Positions 47,494 through 55,152 of a stretch of 55,152 bases of DNA are shown here, piece by piece. Position numbers and translations under genes: made by a program. This DNA comes from Bacillus sp. (in: firmicutes) (GTDB taxonomy: Bacteria > Bacillota > Bacilli > Bacillales > Bacillaceae). The notes under the pieces were generated by a model. That model was not told where the DNA came from, did no database searches, and saw nothing but the letters and a program-made list of their open reading frames with translations. The stretch covers positions 23,258 through 78,409 of the forward strand of contig JAPSLL010000015.1 in NCBI GenBank assembly GCA_031180805.1, written 5' to 3'. Numbering within the stretch: the stretch's first letter is position 1; the number at the start of each line of letters is the position of its first letter.

Positions 47494-48678
47494 CTATTTT
47501 AAATCCGATAAAAAGCTTGTTCCATATACAGGCATTTTCACTTTGAAGTTATCTGCAACTGTTGCTCCAATGTCTGCAAATGTTTCTCTAATTGGCAGTT
47601 CTCTCCCAGCCTTCATTTTCGGGCTATAAACAAGCAATGGAACATATTCTCTAGTATGATCGGTTCCATAATGTACAGGGTCATTACCATGATCGGCAGT
47701 TATGATTAACAAGTCGTCGTCTGTTAAATGTTCTAATACCTCCGTTAATCTATTATCATATTCTTCAAGCGCCTTTCCATACCCTTCTGGGTCACGTCGA
47801 TGACCATATAAAGCATCAAAATCAACTAAATTTAAAAAACTAATTCCTCTAAAGTCCATATTAACAGTCTCAAATAACTTATCCATACCGTCCATATTCG
47901 ATTTTGTTCGTAACGACTTCGTTATACCTTCACCGTCAAAAATATCAGATATTTTCCCAATCGCTATAACATCAAAACCACTGTCCTTTAATTCATTCAT
48001 AACTGTCCGATCAAATGGCTTTAACGCATAATCATGACGATTAGCGGTTCGCGAGAAATTTCCAGGTTGCCCAATAAATGGTCGAGCAATAATTCTACCA
48101 ACCATATATTTTTCATCAAGTGTTAGCTCTCGAGCGATTTCACAAATTTTATACAGCTCTTCGATCGGAACAATTTCCTCATGAGCAGCAATTTGTAAAA
48201 CTGAATCAGCAGAGGTATATACAATTAACGCACCTGTTTCCATATGCTCTTCACCAAGTTCAACTAATATTTCTGTTCCTGAAGCTGGTTTATTTCCAAT
48301 GATTTTCCTTCCTGTCTTTTCCTCTAGTTGATTAATTAGCTCTGGAGGAAAACCTTCTGGAAAAACTCTAAAGGGCTTTTCTATATTCAAGCCCATTATT
48401 TCCCAGTGACCTGTCATTGTATCTTTACCATTTGAAGCTTCCTTCATTTTCGTATAAAATGCTAATGGTTTTTCTTGAATAGGAACACCTCTTATTTCTC
48501 TTATATTGCTTAATCCTAACTTTGCCATATTAGGCATATTTAGTCCGCCCATATGTTCAGCAATATGACCTAATGTATCCGAACCTAAATCATTAAATTT
48601 TTCTGCGTCCGGTGCTTCTCCAATTCCTACTGAATCCATTACAATTATAAAAATGCGTTTATATGTATCCATATTCAT
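47494..48678 (-). CDS. deoB: Phosphopentomutase DeoB (Drm)
   Basis: Converts (deoxy)ribose 1-phosphate to the 5-phosphate for entry into central metabolism. The 394 residues show the alkaline-phosphatase-like two-metal site: [18 protein letters not shown] at the start and [20 protein letters not shown] near the end, with TMTGHWE supplying the phosphorylation threonine. I chose ATG at 48678, with GGAGGAGG seven bases upstream. It is first in the operon; a promoter and palindromic operator lie just upstream. Confidence 0.95.
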   Translation of the reverse strand: MNMDTYKRIFIIVMDSVGIGEAPDAEKFNDLGSDTLGHIAEHMGGLNMPNMAKLGLSNIREIRGVPIQEKPLAFYTKMKEASNGKDTMTGHWEIMGLNIEKPFRVFPEGFPPELINQLEEKTGRKIIGNKPASGTEILVELGEEHMETGALIVYTSADSVLQIAAHEEIVPIEELYKICEIARELTLDEKYMVGRIIARPFIGQPGNFSRTANRHDYALKPFDRTVMNELKDSGFDVIAIGKISDIFDGEGITKSLRTKSNMDGMDKLFETVNMDFRGISFLNLVDFDALYGHRRDPEGYGKALEEYDNRLTEVLEHLTDDDLLIITADHGNDPVHYGTDHTREYVPLLVYSPKMKAGRELPIRETFADIGATVADNFKVKMPVYGTSFLSDLK

Positions 48679-48757
48679 ATAGCAGCCTCCTCCATTTACT
48701 TCTATTTTACTTTCCCTATTTTTACCTAAGACCATTCATTTCGTTAGCAATTAGAAC

Positions 48758-48819
48758 TTGTCAGAAGTCTGACAACTATGAATGTAATCATTATACCCTC
48801 CTTATATTACCATTGACAA
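48758..48819 (-). promoter_or_regulatory. deoB operon promoter and palindromic operator
   Basis: On the minus strand TTGTCA (48814-48819) and TATAAT (48790-48795) are 18 bases apart, a good sigma-A promoter. About 8 to 25 bases after the predicted transcription start lies a perfect inverted repeat, TTGTCAGA-ct-TCTGACAA (48758-48775). Its place suits repression by a dimeric regulator. The half-site resembles those of GntR-type repressors, but the regulator is not in the window. Confidence 0.7.
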
Positions 48820-48863
48820 TATAAAAAAAAAGCTTGATGAATGAGACCAATTATATAAATAGC

Positions 48864-48907
48864 AAAAAAGCTAACAACCTATTATTTTCTAGGTTGTTAG
48901 CTTTTTT
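48864..48907 (-). terminator. Terminator of xerD
   Basis: AAAAAAGCTAACAACCTA (from 48864) and its complement (48890-48907) form an 18-base stem with a T-run. It ends the yqzK-xerD transcript. Confidence 0.9.
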
Positions 48908-48943
48908 TAAAAACACAGATACTTTATACTATCCTAATTTGTT

Positions 48944-49837
48944 TTAGGCCCTAGGATGAAATTGTTTATAAACATCTTTTAATCTAGTTTTCGTAACATG
49001 TGTATATATTTGAGTTGTAGATATATCTGCATGACCAAGCATTTCCTGTACTGCTCGTAAATCTGCTCCATTTTCAAGTAAATGGGTAGCAAATGAATGC
49101 CTTAATGTATGTGGTGTTAGTTCTTTATTGATATTTGCCTCTCCAGCAATCTTCTTTAAATTTTTCCAAAATCCTTGTCTAGAAATGCGCTTACCGTGAT
49201 GATTGACAAATAATGCTTCCGTCGGATTTTTTCCATTGATTAGCTTTGAACGACCTTTTTCTAAATACTGTATCAATACATCTGTTGCGGTGTGACCAAT
49301 CGGAACAATTCTTTCTTTGTTTCCTTTCCCGTAGCAACGGATAAAGCCCATAGTTAAATGAACATCTGTTAAATTTAAATTGATCATTTCACTGACTCGT
49401 ATTCCTGTTGCATATAATAGTTCAAGCATTGCCTTATCTCTATACCCTAAAGGAGAGGTCAGTTTAGGTGTTTCTAATAATGTTTCTACTTCTTGCAGAG
49501 ATAGAATTTTAGGCAAAGTCCTTTCTAATTGTGGTGATTCAATTAAAACTGATGGATCTTGCTCAGCCTGTTTTTCTCTTAGTAGAAATTGATGGAACGA
49601 CCTAATGGAGGCTATGTGTCTCGCAATCGTTTTACTTGATTTTCCTGTTTCTTTTAATGATTTTAAAAATTGAATTATATGTAATCGTGTAACTTGATTA
49701 AACGACTCTATTTGTTGAATTTCTGATAAATGCTTTTGATAGCCTTTTAAATCTCTTTCATAAGAAACAATTGTATTTTGTGACAATCCTCTCTCTACTA
49801 TTAAATAATGTATAAAATCTTTAATTTGATCCTTCAA
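48944..49837 (-). CDS. xerD: Site-specific tyrosine recombinase XerD
   Basis: With XerC (CodV) it resolves chromosome dimers at dif. The 297 residues have the SAM-like N-terminal domain (about 1-90) and a catalytic domain with R147, K171, H243, R246, H269 and nucleophile Y278 all present ([34 protein letters not shown]). Start is TTG at 49837 with GGGGAG nine bases upstream. It lies directly after yqzK. The B. subtilis neighbourhood (fur-yqzK-xerD-deoB) assigns it as XerD (RipX) rather than a phage integrase. Confidence 0.95.
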   Translation of the reverse strand: MKDQIKDFIHYLIVERGLSQNTIVSYERDLKGYQKHLSEIQQIESFNQVTRLHIIQFLKSLKETGKSSKTIARHIASIRSFHQFLLREKQAEQDPSVLIESPQLERTLPKILSLQEVETLLETPKLTSPLGYRDKAMLELLYATGIRVSEMINLNLTDVHLTMGFIRCYGKGNKERIVPIGHTATDVLIQYLEKGRSKLINGKNPTEALFVNHHGKRISRQGFWKNLKKIAGEANINKELTPHTLRHSFATHLLENGADLRAVQEMLGHADISTTQIYTHVTKTRLKDVYKQFHPRA

Positions 49838-49843
49838 TACAAA

Positions 49844-50071
49844 CTACTCCCCATTGTCATAAAAAAACATTAATCGATTTAACCAATTTTCTTCCTCGTT
49901 ATTTACCATATTCGTTACTTTTAATGCAGCACCTTCTGGCTGGTCGTAACGATGCATTTCTTGATACTCTAAGTTCACCCAAATGATAGCATAATAGAAT
50001 AAAATCGTAAATCCAGTAAACAAGATAAATACTTTTAACATATCTCTAGCCGTTCTTAACCAACGAATCAT
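49844..50071 (-). CDS. yqzK: Small membrane protein YqzK (DUF4227)
   Basis: A 75-residue protein with one membrane helix (about 11-31) and an extracytoplasmic tail that starts with the conserved YQEMHRYDQPEGAALKV. The function is unknown. GGGGG lies six bases before the ATG. The gene ends 6 bases before xerD, and this pairing is conserved in Bacillus. Confidence 0.88.
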   Translation of the reverse strand: MIRWLRTARDMLKVFILFTGFTILFYYAIIWVNLEYQEMHRYDQPEGAALKVTNMVNNEEENWLNRLMFFYDNGE

Positions 50072-50264
50072 ATAGAACCCCCATTTACGTACATTTTCTT
50101 AATCAATGGTATAATAGGTAAGAAGGATCAAATTTCATAATAGGTTAATCGTAGTAATATTAGAAGATATGCCAAAAAGGACAAACTTTATACATTGATT
50201 TTATATAAATTCCTATTAATTTTTTATTTTTCTCATTTCCATCTAGTCTAAAGCTTGCGAAAAA

Positions 50265-50296
50265 ACAAAAAGCCTAACTTAGCATGTTAGACTTGG
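50265..50296 (-). terminator. Terminator of fur
   Basis: The stem AAGTCTAAC / GTTAGGCTT (one G-U pair) overlaps the end of fur and is followed on the minus strand by TTTTTGTTTTTT. Confidence 0.8.
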
Positions 50297-50755
50297 TTAT
50301 TTCTCATTATTTGATTGTTTTTCTTGACAGCTTGCGCAAATTCCATGAAATGTTAAACGGTGATCTTTAATTTTAAACTTCCAATCACGCTCAACAATTT
50401 CTTCTACATCACCTAGTAAGTCTTCTACGATTTCAGTAACAGATCCACATTCCATGCAAACTAAGTGATGATGAAAATGTTCTGCTCCTTCTTTACGTAG
50501 GTCGTATCTTGAGACTCCATCACCAAAGTTTATTTTATCGACTACTTTTAATTCGGTTAATAATTCTAATGTTCGATATACAGTAGCTAAGCCAATTTCA
50601 GGTGCTTTTTCTTTTACGAGAAGATAAACATCTTCAGCACTTAAATGGTCTTCTTCATTTTCTAATAATACTCGAACAGTTGCTTCACGTTGAGGTGTAA
50701 GCTTATAGCTTGCAGAGTGCAACTGTTTCTTTATTCGATCAATGCGGGTTTCCAT
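50297..50755 (-). CDS. fur: Ferric uptake regulator Fur
   Basis: Iron-responsive repressor of iron-uptake genes. The 152 residues have the winged helix (about 15-85, LTPQREATVRVLLENEEDHL and GLATVYRTLELLTEL) and the metal-binding HFHHHLVCMECG motif, with a second cysteine pair (CASC) for structural zinc. Among Fur-family paralogues (PerR, Zur) the synteny with yqzK-xerD and spoIIM favours Fur. GGAGGAAG lies before the ATG. Confidence 0.92.
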   Translation of the reverse strand: METRIDRIKKQLHSASYKLTPQREATVRVLLENEEDHLSAEDVYLLVKEKAPEIGLATVYRTLELLTELKVVDKINFGDGVSRYDLRKEGAEHFHHHLVCMECGSVTEIVEDLLGDVEEIVERDWKFKIKDHRLTFHGICASCQEKQSNNEK

Positions 50756-50784
50756 AACTACTCTTCCTCCCTCGCCACGTTCCC

Positions 50785-50836
50785 AAAACTATTATATATC
50801 ATATGAGAGGAAAGTGTCCAACTAAAATGATTATAA
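50785..50836 (-). promoter_or_regulatory. fur promoter with PerR-box-like element
   Basis: On the minus strand TTGGAC is followed after 17 bases by TATATA (TATAAT overlaps two bases later). Directly upstream is TTATAATCATTTTAG (50822-50836), which matches the PerR box TTATAATnATTATAA at 12 of 14 specified positions. fur of B. subtilis is known to be PerR-controlled. Confidence 0.5.
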
Positions 50837-50873
50837 TCTAATAAAAATAATTAATATTAAATTATAATTATTA

Positions 50874-51527
50874 TTATTTACTAACAAATTCAACGACATT
50901 CTGCATTAAAAACGGTGACGCATATGCTTCAAATCCAGAGGCAACAATCGCAAGTACCCCTATAAAAAGAAAAATCGTAACATATCTTAAAAATAACGAA
51001 AAAGGGGATTCTACATTACTTGTTCTTTTAACAAATAATTGCTTTATAATTTTTAATGTGAACGAAATTGCCACTGAACACATGATTATGAAAGCAGGTA
51101 TTAGCAAGATATTTTGCGGTAAGACTGAGATAAAGGATAACAAAAAACCTTTTAATCCTAATTGATTGACTAAAAACCCTACTGTAAATCCAACAACCAT
51201 TCCTTTAATAAAGAGCATGACAAGAATAACCGGTACCCCAATAATTGAAATTCCAAGTATCCACATAAGTCCAAGATATTTTATATTATGAAAAAAACTT
51301 TGCTGAAACATCTCAGCTGAGCTTGCAATTTTCCCTTCAGCAACCTGTCCAAAAAATCGATTCAAATAGTAATATAAGTCTTCTTTTTGACTTAAATTCA
51401 TACTATTTACAATAATCGCTCCGAATATAACACCCATTAAAAACAATACAAATACAAACAAATAGATAGATGACTGTTCCTTAAAATGCTGCTTAATAAT
51501 GACACTGATTGGTTGTTGTCGTCGCAT
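50874..51527 (-). CDS. spoIIM: Stage II sporulation protein M
   Basis: Integral membrane subunit of the SpoIID-SpoIIM-SpoIIP complex that removes septal peptidoglycan and drives engulfment. The 217 residues include about five hydrophobic helices and the family stretch [21 protein letters not shown] chose ATG at 51527 (GGAGG eight bases upstream); the longer frame to 51605 adds 26 residues without a ribosome site. No terminator is clear downstream, where the DNA is very AT-rich. Confidence 0.93.
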   Translation of the reverse strand: MRRQQPISVIIKQHFKEQSSIYLFVFVLFLMGVIFGAIIVNSMNLSQKEDLYYYLNRFFGQVAEGKIASSAEMFQQSFFHNIKYLGLMWILGISIIGVPVILVMLFIKGMVVGFTVGFLVNQLGLKGFLLSFISVLPQNILLIPAFIIMCSVAISFTLKIIKQLFVKRTSNVESPFSLFLRYVTIFLFIGVLAIVASGFEAYASPFLMQNVVEFVSK

Positions 51528-51677
51528 GTTTAGTTCCTCCCGAAATTCACTTAATAGAGTATATGAGAGGATATCCATTCTATGCCTACTAATCAAAGAT
51601 TGCATTCGAAAAAATTACTAGAGTTCTTTTTTAACTTATCGCAATAGGGATTAACTAGCCTTTATAAAAGATAAGAA

Positions 51678-51707
51678 GGTAATAGGGCATTCTAAATCCC
51701 TGTTACC
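51678..51707 (-). terminator. Terminator overlapping the end of the EndoQ-like gene
   Basis: GGTAATAGGG (51678-51687) and CCCTGTTACC (51698-51707) pair, apart from one G-U pair; the second arm lies inside the last codons of the gene. T-rich sequence follows on the minus strand. Confidence 0.65.
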
Positions 51708-52858
51708 TTCCCATATGTTCCACCGCCTCCTGCTGTCACTTGCAGTCTACCTTCTCGAGCTGCAATTATATAGGTTGCGATTTTTTCTGGAACTGTCTTT
51801 TTTAGCTCTTCCTCTGATACTTCATGCAAGATTTTCATCTCTGTCCCATACAAGTCTTTCAACTTCTCCAATGTTTTTGGCCCAACGCCTGGAATGAATT
51901 GGAGAGGAACTTGATGGATATATGGAGGTCGCTGTCGATTATTCTTGATGCGACCTGCTAACTCAGCAATTCGTTTTGACACCCCTTTAACAAATCGATT
52001 ACTGCCACATACTTCACAGATTCCCTGCCCCTTTAAAGGCTTTGTACCACATTTTTCACACGTTGTCTCATAGTATTTACCTAGATAAGGATTTAAGCCA
52101 TAATTTACTTCTATCCCTCTTCCCTTTTCTTTGGCTAATGCCATTTTAAGCTCAAGAAAATTCGGATTATCGAGTGATATTTTTTGATACTCACGAGCAA
52201 TTTTCGGTAGCGAATGAGCATCTGAATTCGTTAAAAAGGTGTATCGGTGTAGCTCAGCTAAATTGTCAGCCATACTCGTATCTGAGCTTAATCCAAGCTC
52301 AACCGCATCGATTAATTGGCCATCAAACACTTCTGTTAATGAACGGATTACTCCACTTCCGTATAAGCTTTTATGTGGCGTAAAAATATGTGCAGGAATG
52401 AATAAACCACCAAGATCTTTAACAACCCGCTGCAATACTTTTCCTTCTTCATAAATGCGTTGTGAGCTTAATGTTATATTAGTTAAGCGAGTAGATAACC
52501 ACTTTGAAAATTCCTGCATTCTTTGTAATGATGGCATAAAAGCTAAAACATGGATTGGACCTTTACACGCATGGTCGTAGATTTCTAATTCACTACCTAA
52601 AATAAGTGTTGTATGCTGGAAGCGAATCCCTCCGTCTTCTAGCTCGATACATTCACCATTATCAATAAGCTGCTTCAATGTCAACATAACCTCAGGTACA
52701 TGACAATCAATCACACCTACAATATCAATCCCTTTATGATCACTTGCCTCTATTAGGATGTTTTCTAATGTGAGTGTTCTCGAAGCTGTTATTTTTACGG
52801 GCTTCCCCGAAGATGTTTGTCCAATATGTATATGTAAATCGGCAAAGTAGCTATTCAT
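51692..52858 (-). CDS. EndoQ-family endonuclease (PHP domain, zinc finger, helix-hairpin-helix)
   Basis: A 388-residue protein with three parts. The PHP metal-binding domain (about 1-250) has DLHIHIG, VIDCHVP and NSDAHSL. A four-cysteine zinc finger (CEKCG and CEVCG) lies at about 267-285. The helix-hairpin-helix segment QFIPGVGPKTLEKL is near 330. This is the layout of endonuclease Q, first found in Thermococcales and later in some Bacillus, which nicks DNA 5' of deaminated bases such as uracil and hypoxanthine. The metal ligands look complete. The gene is monocistronic by its terminator, 34 bases after nudF. Confidence 0.87.
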   Translation of the reverse strand: MNSYFADLHIHIGQTSSGKPVKITASRTLTLENILIEASDHKGIDIVGVIDCHVPEVMLTLKQLIDNGECIELEDGGIRFQHTTLILGSELEIYDHACKGPIHVLAFMPSLQRMQEFSKWLSTRLTNITLSSQRIYEEGKVLQRVVKDLGGLFIPAHIFTPHKSLYGSGVIRSLTEVFDGQLIDAVELGLSSDTSMADNLAELHRYTFLTNSDAHSLPKIAREYQKISLDNPNFLELKMALAKEKGRGIEVNYGLNPYLGKYYETTCEKCGTKPLKGQGICEVCGSNRFVKGVSKRIAELAGRIKNNRQRPPYIHQVPLQFIPGVGPKTLEKLKDLYGTEMKILHEVSEEELKKTVPEKIATYIIAAREGRLQVTAGGGGTYGKVTGI

Positions 52859-52892
52859 GCTGTTCTCACTCCTAAGGCTTGACTGCTCGAGT

Positions 52893-53444
52893 TTATTCTT
52901 TTAATGCTTGTTTAAGTTGTAAATATTGCACTGCAAATGCCGTCTTTGCATCATAAATCTGTTGATTTTGAACCATTTCCATCGCTTCTTCTAATGTGAC
53001 CTCTTTTACATCTAAAAATTCATCCTCATCTAATTGTACCAATTCCTTCAATTTCACTAATTTTTCAGTAATAAATAAATGAACTAGCTCATCTGCAAAA
53101 CCTGGTGATGTGTAAAACGATATAAGTGGACGTAAATCAGAACATGTATAGCCTGTTTCTTCCTCTAATTCCCTTTTAGCAGTAACCTCTGGCTCTTCAC
53201 CTTTTTCTAGTTTTCCAGCTGGAATTTCTACAATCGTTCTACCGAGTGGTTTACGAAATTGTTCAACCATAACGATTTTATCCTCAGGTGTTATCGCAAT
53301 AACAGCTACAGCACCAGGGTGTTTTACTATTTCTCGTGTACTTTTATTTCCATTTGGTAATTGTACCTCTTCTACATACAAATCGATTACTCTTCCTTTA
53401 AAAATCTCTTTTGAGGAAATCGTCTTTTCTATTAAATGCTCCAT
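52893..53444 (-). CDS. nudF: ADP-ribose pyrophosphatase NudF
   Basis: Nudix hydrolase that splits ADP-ribose to AMP and ribose 5-phosphate. The 183 residues contain the full Nudix box GKLEKGEEPEVTAKRELEEE followed by TGY, and the upstream VEQFRKPLGRTIVEIPAG typical of ADP-ribose pyrophosphatases. I chose ATG at 53444, with AGGAG eight bases upstream; a longer frame to 53486 runs over the mciZ promoter. Matches NudF (YqkG) of B. subtilis. Confidence 0.93.
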   Translation of the reverse strand: MEHLIEKTISSKEIFKGRVIDLYVEEVQLPNGNKSTREIVKHPGAVAVIAITPEDKIVMVEQFRKPLGRTIVEIPAGKLEKGEEPEVTAKRELEEETGYTCSDLRPLISFYTSPGFADELVHLFITEKLVKLKELVQLDEDEFLDVKEVTLEEAMEMVQNQQIYDAKTAFAVQYLQLKQALKE

Positions 53445-53457
53445 ACTGTCAGCTCCT

Positions 53458-53487
53458 GTTCTATTAGCTATTGTTTCTTCATACATT
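53458..53487 (+). promoter_or_regulatory. Candidate sigma-E promoter of mciZ
   Basis: GTTCTATT (53458-53465) and CATACATT (53480-53487) are 14 bases apart, a good fit to the sigma-E pattern (kmATATT / CATACAnT). The predicted start near 53494 gives a leader of about 27 bases to mciZ. It lies just upstream of nudF on the opposite strand. Confidence 0.6.
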
Positions 53488-53520
53488 CTACCATATCTTA
53501 TGGAAAGGAATGGGTGAAGC

Positions 53521-53682
53521 TTGAAAATCTACCGAATGGAAGACCGAATCATTCTCACTGGAAAGGCATGGGAGATTCGTGCAAAATTAAAGGAATATTC
53601 CGAGGTCTATTCTCGTGTACAAGAGTGGATTCAAGATGAAAAAACTGTAAAATCAAGGCTTACTCCTAAACTGTATAAATAA
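53521..53682 (+). CDS. mciZ: MciZ, mother-cell inhibitor of FtsZ
   Basis: Small peptide that blocks FtsZ polymerisation in the mother cell during sporulation. The 53 residues start at TTG (KIYRMEDRII) and contain LTGKAWEIRAKLKEY, the core shared with B. subtilis MciZ. B. subtilis MciZ has 40 residues; this one continues for about 13 more basic residues (KTVKSRLTPKLYK). The ribosome site GGGTGA is close to the start. The position between nudF and yqkF is conserved, and a sigma-E-like promoter lies upstream. The same DNA read in another frame gives an unrelated sequence, so frame choice matters. Confidence 0.87.
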   Translation: MKIYRMEDRIILTGKAWEIRAKLKEYSEVYSRVQEWIQDEKTVKSRLTPKLYK

Positions 53683-53819
53683 ATCTTTAATGTTGCTTTT
53701 TCCTATTATATGTACTAACCTCAACATGAAGGTAGCTATTAGAATTAAATTTAGCTTGTAGTAAAATATGAGAATACCTTTACTAAATCAAAGTCTCGCT
53801 TTATAAGGAGTGTTGATCA

Positions 53820-54728
53820 ATGAAAAAAAGACAACTCGGCCAATCTGACTTATATGTTAGTGAAATAGGTTTAGGCTGCATGTCATTAGGAACTGAGGAA
53901 AATCATGCCATTTCAATTATTGACAAAGCGATCGAACAAGGAATTAATTATTTGGACACTGCTGATTTATATGATCGTGGAGTGAATGAAGAGCTTGTAG
54001 GTAAAGCGATAAAGCATCGAAGACATGATTTAATTTTAGCAACAAAGGTAGGAAACCGCTGGCGTGAAGATTATTCAGGATGGGATTGGGATCCATCTAA
54101 GACTTATATTAAAGAAGCTGTCAAACAAAGCTTAAAACGACTCCAAACAGATTATATTGACTTATACCAGCTTCATGGTGGAACAATTGAGGATCAAATT
54201 GATGAAACGATTGAAGCATTTGAGGATTTAAAGAAAGAGGGAGTCATTCGTTATTATGGCATTTCTTCTATACGTCCAAATGTTATTAAGGAATATTTAA
54301 CAAAATCTAGCATTGTCTCAATTATGATGCAATATAGCTTATTAGACCGCAGGCCTGAAGAATGGTTTTCACTCATTAAAGAGCATAATGTGAGCGTTAT
54401 TGCACGTGGACCACTCGCTAAAGGTTTATTAACAGACAAACCTTTAGATTTAAAACTTCAAACTAATGGCTATCTTTCCTATTCTAACGATGAATTAAAA
54501 GCATTATTAACGGAGCTTGAGAATGTTGATTCCTCACATTCAATGACCGAACTCGCCCTGCAATATTGCCTCCATCATGATGTTATAGGTGCCGTTATTC
54601 CAGGTGCGAGCAAATTACAGCAAGTAATCGAAAATACATCTGCCGTTTTATCTGATCCGCTAACTAGTCAGATATATGAATTACTTCAAAAGCTAACAAA
54701 AAAAGATACATATATCCAACATCGTTAA
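53820..54728 (+). CDS. yqkF: Aldo/keto reductase YqkF
   Basis: NADPH-dependent oxidoreductase of the aldo/keto reductase family, with unknown physiological substrate. The 302 residues form a TIM barrel. It has the active-site D in YLDTADLYDRG with the catalytic tyrosine, the lysine in ILATKVGNRW, the histidine in LYQLHGG, and the C-terminal cofactor site VIPGASKLQQV. AAGGAGTG lies seven bases before the ATG. Monocistronic, with a strong terminator. Confidence 0.92.
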   Translation: MKKRQLGQSDLYVSEIGLGCMSLGTEENHAISIIDKAIEQGINYLDTADLYDRGVNEELVGKAIKHRRHDLILATKVGNRWREDYSGWDWDPSKTYIKEAVKQSLKRLQTDYIDLYQLHGGTIEDQIDETIEAFEDLKKEGVIRYYGISSIRPNVIKEYLTKSSIVSIMMQYSLLDRRPEEWFSLIKEHNVSVIARGPLAKGLLTDKPLDLKLQTNGYLSYSNDELKALLTELENVDSSHSMTELALQYCLHHDVIGAVIPGASKLQQVIENTSAVLSDPLTSQIYELLQKLTKKDTYIQHR

Positions 54729-54731
54729 CTA

Positions 54732-54787
54732 AAATGCTGTTACGAAAGCAAGCGGTCAACCGAATGCTTTGTAGCAGCATTTTTTTT
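54732..54787 (+). terminator. Terminator of yqkF
   Basis: AATGCTGttACgAAAGC (54733-54749) pairs with GCTTTGTAGCAGCATT (54766-54781) apart from a bulge. TTTTTTT follows. Confidence 0.87.
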
Positions 54788-54814
54788 GAGATAAATTTTC
54801 TAAAAGTTTCTCTT

Positions 54815-55051
54815 TTATTTAAAGTCCTTCCAAGATAAGGAACTCTCGCTTAACAATTCTTCAAAGCTTTTATTTTTTTCTCTTTGTTTCCGTTCTTCTA
54901 TCTTTTTACGCTCTAATTCTGCTTCTTTTTCTTGTTGCTCAATCGTTAAATCCTTTTTCACCATTTTTAATTTTTCTATTAAATCTTCATTTAAATAATT
55001 TGAAACAGATACCGTTTGATCATCTTGTTTCTTTTTTGCATTTTTCTTCAT
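54815..55051 (-). CDS. yqkE: YqkE-like small charged protein (DUF3886)
   Basis: A 78-residue highly charged protein. The first third (MKKNAKKKQDD, then VSVSNYLNEDLIEKLKMVKK) is followed by a predicted continuous coiled-coil helix rich in K and E (EQQEKEAELERKKIEERKQR). The end is the conserved FEELLSESSLSWKDF. The function is unknown. GAGGAGG lies ten or so bases before the ATG. Its place beside yqkF matches B. subtilis. The last 100 bases of the window upstream of it show no further gene. Confidence 0.85.
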   Translation of the reverse strand: MKKNAKKKQDDQTVSVSNYLNEDLIEKLKMVKKDLTIEQQEKEAELERKKIEERKQREKNKSFEELLSESSLSWKDFK

Positions 55052-55152
55052 TTTTGGTACCTCCTCTTCCTCTCTAGTAAATTATAATTAACATTTCTTA
55101 CGTTGAAAAGGTATTTACATAAGGAAAACCCTTCCTAAACTTTGTATAATCT

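Noticed and set aside
48944-49837. Tyrosine recombinase as sign of a prophage or integrative element
   Set aside because: The gene is flanked by fur, yqzK and deoB, exactly the housekeeping xerD setting, and no att-type repeats or phage genes are nearby.
53436-53639. Plus-strand frame overlapping mciZ
   Set aside because: The mciZ frame has a recognisable conserved core. This frame does not, and it starts inside nudF.

Overview
This window is chromosomal DNA from an endospore-forming, low-GC Gram-positive bacterium of the family Bacillaceae. The sporulation and germination genes (sleB, spmA/spmB, dacB, spoVA, spoIIA/sigF, dacF, spoIIM, mciZ), the ResABCDE system, SigX/RsiX, two FMN riboswitches and the gene order all match the Bacillus subtilis core region from sleB to yqkE. 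No species is assigned. I count 61 protein genes (one cut by the left edge), most of them on the minus strand. I see no tRNA, rRNA, prophage, transposase gene or CRISPR array.

Layout, left to right. 1-5.1 kb: sleB (3' end missing), prsW, ansA (+), ypdA, gudB. 5.4-11.7 kb: mecB/ypbH, then ypbG, ypbF and the tight run ypbB-recS-ypbD-ypbE. 12-14.6 kb: fer (+), the riboswitch-controlled riboflavin importer ribU, and an M23/LysM peptidase. 14.9-24.6 kb: sigX-rsiX, a cobalamin adenosyltransferase, resDE, resABC and rluB. 24.7-29.2 kb: dacB-spmA-spmB (spore cortex and maturation), scpA-scpB (chromosome condensation) and a 31-residue YjcZ-like microprotein. 29.3-33.3 kb: ypuF (+), then a riboswitch-led riboflavin operon ribE-ribBA-ribH-ribT that has no ribD. 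33.4-36.6 kb: ppiB, ypuA (+), lysA. 37-45 kb: spoVAA-AB-AC-AD-AEb-AEa-AF (dipicolinic acid channel) and dacF with spoIIAA-spoIIAB-sigF. 45.3-50.8 kb: deoB-punA-pdp (nucleoside catabolism), xerD-yqzK, fur. 50.9-55.1 kb: spoIIM, an EndoQ-type nuclease, nudF, mciZ (+), yqkF (+), yqkE.

The genes form a few functional blocks. One is forespore and mother-cell development, with recognisable sigma-H, -F, -E and -K type promoters. Another is redox and respiration (ResABCDE, Fer, YpdA). A third is flavin supply, where synthesis and uptake are each behind an FMN riboswitch. The others are envelope stress (SigX, PrsW) and nucleoside salvage with sugar-phosphate isomerisation. Several start codons were moved downstream of the longest ORF because a Shine-Dalgarno sequence, promoter or terminator rules out the longer form.

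The least explained items are a dispersed ~219-bp palindromic repeat (two full copies, one decayed) that abuts gene-end terminators, the missing ribD, unassigned operators before deoB and fer, an mciZ gene longer than its B. subtilis homologue, and a few non-coding inverted repeats. I found no clear candidate for a wholly new multi-gene system. This is largely a conserved core region.
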